Part shown: positions 57,838-64,000 of the stretch, piece by piece
Position numbering within the stretch: position 1 is the stretch's first letter
Layout of the letters: each line of letters opens with the position of its first letter
Assembly (NCBI GenBank): GCA_037447655.1
Contig: JBBHKE010001038.1
Span: 223,565-287,564 of the forward strand
Reading direction: 5' to 3'
DNA: 64,000 nucleotides
Origin: Zygnema cylindricum
Taxonomy: Eukaryota > Streptophyta > Zygnematophyceae > Zygnematales > Zygnemataceae
Made by a program: the position numbers and the translations under genes
The notes under the pieces: model-generated
Database searches by the model: none
Told to the model about the DNA's origin: nothing
Seen by the model: only the letters and a program-made list of their open reading frames with translations

Positions 57838-58481
57838 CGGTAAGACTCACAGACTCCCCTTTCCCTAAACTACCACATATAGAGGTGAGAAAGTACTAGT
57901 TCTGGTCCACACATACATCTGGGGACGGGCAAAAACACCCTCGGTCGCAGGGAAGAGGTTTATGTTGACAATTACTGATGACTAGACTAGATACTCTAGA
58001 GTCAACTTCTTCAAAACAAAGTATGAAACACGAACTTATTTCAAAGAATATAAAGCCTAGAGTGAGAAGTTACACGGAACCCCCATTAAGAGAATAAAGA
58101 GTGACAATGGGGGGGAATACACCTCTAACCAGTTTGAGAAATACTTGAGGGATGAGGAAGTTCAACATCAAAAATCTGTACCGAAAATCTAAAACAAAAT
58201 GGGGTAGCTGAGAGGTTGAACCAGACTCTAGAAGATAGTGTGCGTAGTATGTTGGCCAACAATAAGATAGGGAAATGGTTTTGGGCAGAAGCCATAAACT
58301 GTGTTAACTACATTAAGAAAAGAGTCCTTACTAAGCCGTGAAAGGAATGACACCTTATGAGAAAAGGGTTGGAAGGAAACTTGATATCTCTCACCTTAAA
58401 GTATTCGGTAGTAAAGTTTACAGTCTTCACACGGATAGGAAAAACTAGAAACTAGATGCTAAGGGGAAACCCATATATTTT
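57838..58481 (+). pseudogene. Copia-C integrase remnant
   Basis: Readable pieces such as DDWSRY-like text at 57975-58000, SDNGGEYTSNQFEKYL near 58103 and VAERLNQTLEDS near 58205, broken by several stops and at least two frameshifts. Confidence 0.72.
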
Positions 58482-59880
58482 GTGGGATATGATGAGGATA
58501 ACAATGGATATGGAGTTTATGACCTAGCTAAACAAGATATCATTCTGGTAAAGCACCTAGTTGTCATCAATGAAGGGAAATTATTTGATCACTTCAAATA
58601 CACCAAGAAGATAAGAATCAGTTTAGAGTCTGAGAATGAGGAGGATGCGGATCTTCTCGGTAGGGACATGAGTGAAATTGTGATTGCAGATTCAAGGGAG
58701 ATCCAAGATGGGAGAGATATACCAGAATCTCCTCATATCTCTATACACCCCGAGGAGACAGAGGAAGAGGAGCCGAAACCGGCTTCCATGAATAAGGGAG
58801 CCGATGAGAGTGTAAGGAGGAATCTGAGACTTCCCTCCATTCCAGCTTCGGACTTTGAAAGAGGACAAAGAAGCAGCAAAAGGCTACAGGAAAATCAAGC
58901 AGTTCACAAGGTAACTAAGCTGTCTCATACTGATGAGCCTCGGTCATAATCGGAGGCAATGGACAGTCTGGAGAAAGATAGATGAGTTAGAGCAATAAAT
59001 GATGAAATGGCCTCCATCATGGAAGCTAATACTTTGGAGCTGGTGGACTGTCCTCCGTACAAAAAATTGATTCGAAGTAAATGGGTATTTAAAATGAAAC
59101 TGAACCAAGATAATACCATTGAGAGATATAAGGCTCGGTTGGTAGCAAAGGGGTTTACCCAAAAAGAGGGGATAGATTATGAGGAGAATTTTTCTCCGGT
59201 GGTTCAGTTCCCATCAATAAGGATTCTCCTCAGTCTAGCAACAGCAGAAGACATGGAAATACACCAAATGGATATTAAGACCGCCGTACTCAACGCTGAG
59301 CTAGACGAAGAAATCTTCATACGGCAACCAGAGGGGTTTGTATAGGAAAGAGAGGAGAGCAAAGTCAGAAGACTCATAAAGTCCTTATATGGACTGAAGT
59401 AGGCTTGTAGACAATGGAATAAGAAACCATATGAGTTTCTCACCGGTCTGGGATATATTCGGATCGGTTTTGACCATTCTATTTATATGTTTGAGGATGA
59501 GAATGGTGTTATTTTTATTGCAATTTATGTGGATGATTTGCTGGAGTTAAGTAAATCTATGGAAAAGATTAATAAACTAAAGAAATATCTTAGAAGCAAA
59601 TTTGACAAGAAAGATTAAGTGGAGGCAAACTACATTTTGGGAATTCAAATGGAAAGAGATAGCGGGAAAAGGATTATCTGACATACCCAGAAAGAAGCTA
59701 TAGGAAATATACTTGAGAAATTCCAAATGGAAAAGGCAAACAGTTGTACCACTTCTATGGACTTGAAGGAAAGAAGTGATGGGAGTGTAGAAGGTGGAGT
59801 GAAAATCTTTGATGATCAGATGAGTCCAGAAGAAAGACACTTTATGAAGTCGATTTTTTACAAGTTGGTTGTAGGATGCT
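58482..59880 (+). pseudogene. Copia-C reverse transcriptase remnant
   Basis: From about 58482 the integrase-RT linker is open to an in-frame stop near 58947. RT follows at 59007-59345 (SKWVFKMKLNQDN, RLVAKGFTQKEGIDYEE, QMDIKTAVLNAELDEEI). Stops at 59343 and near 59400 follow, then the YVDDLLEL active-site box at about 59525. Confidence 0.8.
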
Positions 59881-60482
59881 AAATCAATTTCATGAACTAT
59901 ACTAGACCGAACATTGCAGCGTCACTTGGAGTCCCCGGTAGGAGTTTTAATGATCCCAAGAAAAGAGACTGGGAGGCAACCAAGAGATTCATGAGATATC
60001 TGGTGGGAACCTAGGATTTATGGTTACATTTAGAAGGGGAGCACACTGACATCACCACTTGGAGTGATGCTAGTTATGGGGATGCACCTATGAGAAGATG
60101 CACTTTTGGGTATGTATTGTATGTGGGTGAAGGTGTTTGCTGTTGGAGTAGGAAGCAACATAAGGTGGTTACTCAGTCTACTATGGAGGCAATGTACATG
60201 GCCTCTTGTCATGTTATGAAAGACTTGATGTGGGTCAAGTCTTTATTACAAGAACTAGGGTATATGAAGGAGGGAGTGCATGAAGTGTTTTGTGATAATC
60301 AGGTTGCCTTTACAATTATAACCAATCCAAAACATCATTTCAATGCTAAACATATAGACATAAGATTAAGTTTTGTGATGGAAAAGATTGACAACAAAAT
60401 TGTGAATCTTGTGTATAGGGGTGATGGGGAAATGGTGGCTGACATGATGACCAAACGTGTGCCCTCTCCTAAGTTAAAATAA
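59881..60482 (+). pseudogene. Copia-C RNase H
   Basis: Contains STMEAMYMASCHVMKDLMWV, in which the usual AEY Glu is Met-flanked (AMY), FCDNQVAF and HHFNAKHIDIR. It ends at TAA 60480-60482. Stops occur in the first 200 bases. Confidence 0.8.
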
Positions 60483-60540
60483 TGTAGAGAAAAATGTGGA
60501 TTAAAAGAGAAATTGATATTAGTCTAGAAAATAAAATGAG

Positions 60541-61544
60541 TGTTAAAATCACTAGATTTAGGGGTATTTTCTCGGTCGGATTCAATAAATAGAATATAAA
60601 GGGAAAGCGTAGGCAGCGTGCCTCCACATCCTCTCTCTAGCCCCCATACTTGCTGTAGTCACTGAAGGAAAGAGAGGGTGGTGGAGCCATGGCTGCCTCA
60701 GCTCCATAGACAAGACTAAAGAGTGACATAAGTCACTCTCAACAAAAGGTTAAGTTCGACAGGACTCAAACCTCCAACCGGCAGAGCCAGGCGTGGCTGT
60801 TAGCTCTAAGCGGTATGTCATAGGAGTTCGTTAGACTCCATAGGGTTTTAAATGTATTTAAACACTGTTTAGTTACTTTAATCCGATTAACGGAATTATG
60901 GGTGGAGAACATGGAGACTATTGAAAATTGAGTGCGAGTTTGAGCCCGCACGAAACAAATGTACCGGACATTTTTTTCAACAACTATTGTTTAAAGCCTC
61001 TTTGGATCCAACAACACACATTATCATCGAGATCCTGGAATGGCGCTTTCGCGGTTTGCGGGCGTAACATGACCTGGTGCCAAGTGGCAAGATAGCATAG
61101 GGAAGCGGGAATCCGGGGGAGCATGAGAACAATTCCAGATGAGACAGGCATCCACTCCATGGTCTTGCTGTACATAGGATGTACAAAAAGTACATAGGAC
61201 ATGGTACCTTTCTGTAATGTACAGTCTTCTGATTGGAGCGTACACCAGTAGATAAGGGTTGTGAGACGGGTTTAGGACTTAGAGAACTTAGGAGGTAGCT
61301 GCCTCTCTCCCAGAGGGCTTGGATAAATCTTTGCATCTTTGCCATTTGATAATTAATCGTCTGGTTGGGCGTTTTCAGTAAATCTTTTTGTTGCGGACTA
61401 AAGGGAGTCCACAATGCACAAAGGTGCAGTCAGGTTGTCTATTTTCTTGCTTGGGTAGCAGTGGTCCTAGTTGAAAGGGAGTTAGTTGAAAACTACCAAG
61501 AGGCTTTCTGAATTCTGTAGTCCAATGTGGGATATAGAATTGCA
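60541..61544 (+). repeat. Copia-C 3' LTR (copy F, LTR-A relative)
   Basis: TGTTAAAATCAC to GAATTGCA. Diverged from LTR-A but with the same order: TTTTCT near the start, a stem-loop at about 60632-60688, GCCATGGCTGCC, the tRNA-like block (minus strand, 60754-60814; B-box-like GGTTTGAGTCC) and the GTAC-rich part. Confidence 0.82.
60754..60814 (-). other. Antisense tRNA-like block in copia-C LTR, copy F
   Basis: On the minus strand GGTTTGAGTCC matches the Pol III B box GGTTCGANTCC at all but one position. Upstream, GCTTAGAGCTAACAGCC occupies the A-box position. Confidence 0.5.
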
Positions 61545-62092
61545 GTTTACTCTAATACAGCACAACGTTGACGTTAATATAGGTCAGACATCTGAAAGAA
61601 AAATAAGAGAACACACTTATTACAATCAAGACACATATTAATATACTTTACTCTAATAAAACTACCCAAAAGTGACATTATAATACATAAGATAGGGACG
61701 ACCGGAACAATGGACATACGTCCAACTAACACGAAGAAACGACGTGGTGTAATAGCCATTCTGTGAATGTTAAAAAGAAAAATAATGAAATTAAACTTTA
61801 CGTTTCGCGGTATAACGTTGACATATAACCTCCGTAAATTAGTCTGATTGGTATAGATACTTAATTTGGCGACATAATACATTTTTTTATATTTTGTACG
61901 GATATATATAATAATGTATATAATCCTACGGAGAATATTCCATTTTTGTTGTTCCCAAATTAGCGTAAAAGCCGAAATTAAAATAATCTTTTTTTTTTCA
62001 AAATCCTAATTAGAATCAATGACTGTATATTTTCTTTAACACTATTTAAACTTTGACACTAATAACGATTTGCCGTGTATTATTATCACTTC
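61545..62092. other. AT-rich spacer with a possible degenerate MITE end
   Basis: No gene. The right end (about 61925-62077) ends CACTAATAACGATTTGCCGTG before TA, resembling the E4 MITE terminus in reduced form. No left end was found. Confidence 0.35.
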
Positions 62093-62686
62093 TGTTAGGA
62101 TTTCAATGTGTGATTTTGTCGATGTTGGTTAGTTTTTTAGTGTGAGTCGGTTTTGTCGCTCGTCACGTCGCGTATTATATTTCGTTTCATTAGTACTTTT
62201 GAGTTTTGTTTGATTGAGTGTGAACAGTTTGGTCTATTTCGTTTGTATACGGGACTTCTAATACCTTCGGTTCGTGCGTAGTACTTCTAGGAGTTTCGTT
62301 TTGCGTAGGTTAAGTTGTACTTTAAGTATTGTAATTCTAAACGTTTCGTTTCAAGTAATTTCAGTTTGTGTTGTACTCTATTTTGCGTCCAAGTACATGT
62401 GACACTTCTAGAATTAGATTTCTAGATGTAATCTACGATTACGTTAAAATGCCAACCAGTGAGGGAATTAGATACCACTAAAGAGAAACTAAGGAGAAAT
62501 TATTGTACAGTTAATGTATGAGAGATAATGTGAATTTCCTCTTCGGATTTATGTAATGCCTCTATCTATGTTCATGAGAATTTAATGTGTATGCGCTAGT
62601 TGAAAATTGACATTGAGTAAAATTCGCTTCCGCATTGTGTAATTTGTCAATTTTTTGCGCATTGCGATTGAGTCTCGATCCTTTCA
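62093..62686 (+). repeat. Copia-B element 2, 5' LTR (594 bp)
   Basis: TGTTAGGATTTC to CCTTTCA. It shares most of its length with 49573-50147, with visible substitutions and small gaps. Confidence 0.88.
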
Positions 62687-62737
62687 ATTGGTATCGGAGC
62701 AAGGTTAGCTCCACATTGAGGATCTAGTGAGTTAGGT

Positions 62738-64000
62738 ATGGGAGGGAAGAAAAAGAAGAACACACCATCTCCATCCGGACCGAGGATGCCTATGGGGACC
62801 TCGGGAACTCCGCCATCACCCGAGCCATCTCTTCGGGGTCCGAGCGAATGAGAATTCAGTTTCGTTGAAGGAATTGCGCCAAAGTCCGAGGATTCATTGC
62901 CAGCTATACCTTTCGGATTGGATCAACCTAAAGAGAAGGAAAGTTATGACATTGGGTTAGATAGAGACACTTATAAGGAGTGGGAGAAATTTATGAAAGA
63001 AAAGGATAAAAAGGTGAAAAATGAAAATGTTTCAGTGAAACAAGAATCCGAGGGCAGCTCTAGCTCTAGTTCTAGTAGCAGCTCAAATAATTCGGATGAT
63101 GATGAAAAATGTAAAAAAAAGAAAAAGAAAAAAATAGAAGAGGATTTTGATTTTGGTTGTGAGTTTGAAGGAGAAGAAGATTTTCGAATGGGAGGCAAGC
63201 CGATTATCTTTGACGGATCGAACTACGCTATTTGGAAGAATAACATGAGAGCGAGTCTCATCTTGAAAAAGTTATGGAAGATCGTCAACAGCAAGGAGAA
63301 AATGCCAAATGATCCCAAGGCGCAAAATTTGTGGAGATTGAAAGATATGGCGGCCTTAAATGGATTGATTCAAAGTTGTACCGGATCGGTCCATGATTAT
63401 TTTCTTATTCATGATACCGCACATAAATGTTGGCAAGCGTTACAAAATCATTTTGAGAAAGGGGTCAAAGATAAGGCAAATTATGTGTTCAAGGATTTCA
63501 TTAAGTTTAAGTTTAAGCATAATGAGTCAATAGATGAAGGAGTCAAAAGATTTTATATTTTGTTGGAGCAATTGAGTAGTCTTGGTAAAATTGTACCCGA
63601 AAATGAAAAGTTACAAGTGTTCTTAGAGGGATTGCCCGAAAGATTATTCTACGTCTAGTGAAATAATTCAATCTAAAAGAAAGGCTACAATTGAGTATGC
63701 GGTGAATTATTTGAAGTCCATTGAGAAGTTTAGAGAGAGTGTAGGTAGAGGTTTTGAAAGTAGTGGAATCCATAATGTAAATACTTCAGATTCCCCGGAT
63801 CTAAATTTGTTCCGAGGAAGAGGGGGTATTAGAGGAAATTTTAGAGGAAGAGATAGAGGAAGAAGTCAAAATGTTGGATTTAGTAGAAGTCAATTTGATA
63901 AATCTAAAACCCCTAACGTGACTTGTTTCAAATGTGATAAGGTTGGACATTTTGCAGCCGAGTGCCCGGATAAAGAGAAGAGGTGCAATATTTGTCATAA
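62738..64000 (+). pseudogene. Copia-B element 2 gag
   Basis: Starts MGGKKKKNTPSPSGPRMPMG. A TGA at 62849-62851 interrupts the frame; the sibling copy has a sense codon there. The main frame holds RDTYKEWEKFMKEKDKKVK, a Ser/Asp/Lys linker, and the copia Gag core FDGSNYAIWKNNMRASL with the UBN2-like part. A frameshift at about 63650 moves the rest, which carries an RGRGG stretch and the zinc knuckle CFKCDKVGHFAAEC, to another frame. A second knuckle begins at the window edge. Confidence 0.85.

Larger units (their letters stand above)
57838..61544 (+). mobile_element. Copia-C element, 5'-truncated and degenerate, with 3' LTR
   Basis: Starts within integrase and runs through RT and RNase H to a PPT (AAAATAAAATGAG) and a 3' LTR (60541-61544). 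Sequence order and LTR place it as a relative of copia-A. Many stops and frameshifts show it is old. Confidence 0.83.
62093..64000 (+). mobile_element. Copia-B element 2, 5' part (continues beyond window)
   Basis: LTR 62093-62686, PBS TGGTATCGGAGC at 62689-62700, and gag from 62738. It resembles the LTR-B and gag at 49573-50541. The element is cut by the window edge. Confidence 0.9.

Overview
This window is nuclear DNA from a land plant. The evidence is spliced genes with GT-AG introns, a plant-type ATP-dependent PEP carboxykinase, a plant receptor-like cytoplasmic kinase, and plant Ty1/copia and Ty3/gypsy retroelements with initiator tRNA-Met primer sites. Gene style and the many unusual GTAC-rich repeats would fit a non-seed plant (bryophyte, lycophyte or fern), but I cannot fix the species.

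Left part (1-23,500) is gene-bearing. A leucine-rich-repeat ectodomain gene with a Cys-rich, EGF-like tail and no visible kinase lies at about 1.5-2.8 kb on the + strand, preceded by a minisatellite. A complete 12-exon PEPCK gene (651 aa) lies on the minus strand at 4,558-9,667. A complete 6-exon PBS1-like RLCK gene (536 aa) lies on the + strand at 18,325-23,318. Between them are a solo copia LTR (13,512-14,705, TSD CATAA) and a PIF/Harbinger-like MITE (16,464-17,177, TSD TAA) with a 50-nt perfect palindrome.

Right part (26-64 kb) is almost wholly transposon DNA, much of it nested. It holds: a foldback element (26,072-28,080) containing three smaller inverted-repeat elements; a second solo copia LTR (29,632-30,870, TSD GGAAC); a hAT-like MITE (31,005-31,882, 8-bp TSD); a Ty3/gypsy chromovirus-type element (33,771-41,535, TSD TTTTT) inserted in a TA-target MITE; a second Harbinger-like MITE (41,950-42,684); a 10-N assembly gap (43,884-43,893); copia family B, whose pol is interrupted by a minus-strand copia-A element (45,218-49,503, TSD TTTGT) and whose gag is interrupted by a plus-strand copia-A element (50,542-about 55,051); hybrid MITE and gypsy-LTR debris; a degenerate copia-C element (about 57,838-61,544); and another copia-B 5' LTR plus gag running off the right edge.

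The most interesting signals are inside the copia-A LTRs. All six copies examined carry an antisense tRNA-like block with a Pol III B-box-like core, and a variable-stem hairpin just before a conserved GCCATGGCT. The copia-A primer site matches the anticodon arm, not the 3' end, of initiator tRNA-Met. The PEPCK gene shows three small duplications, two of them spanning exon-intron boundaries. All splice structures were assembled by eye from GT-AG junctions and family conservation; no alignment program or database was used.
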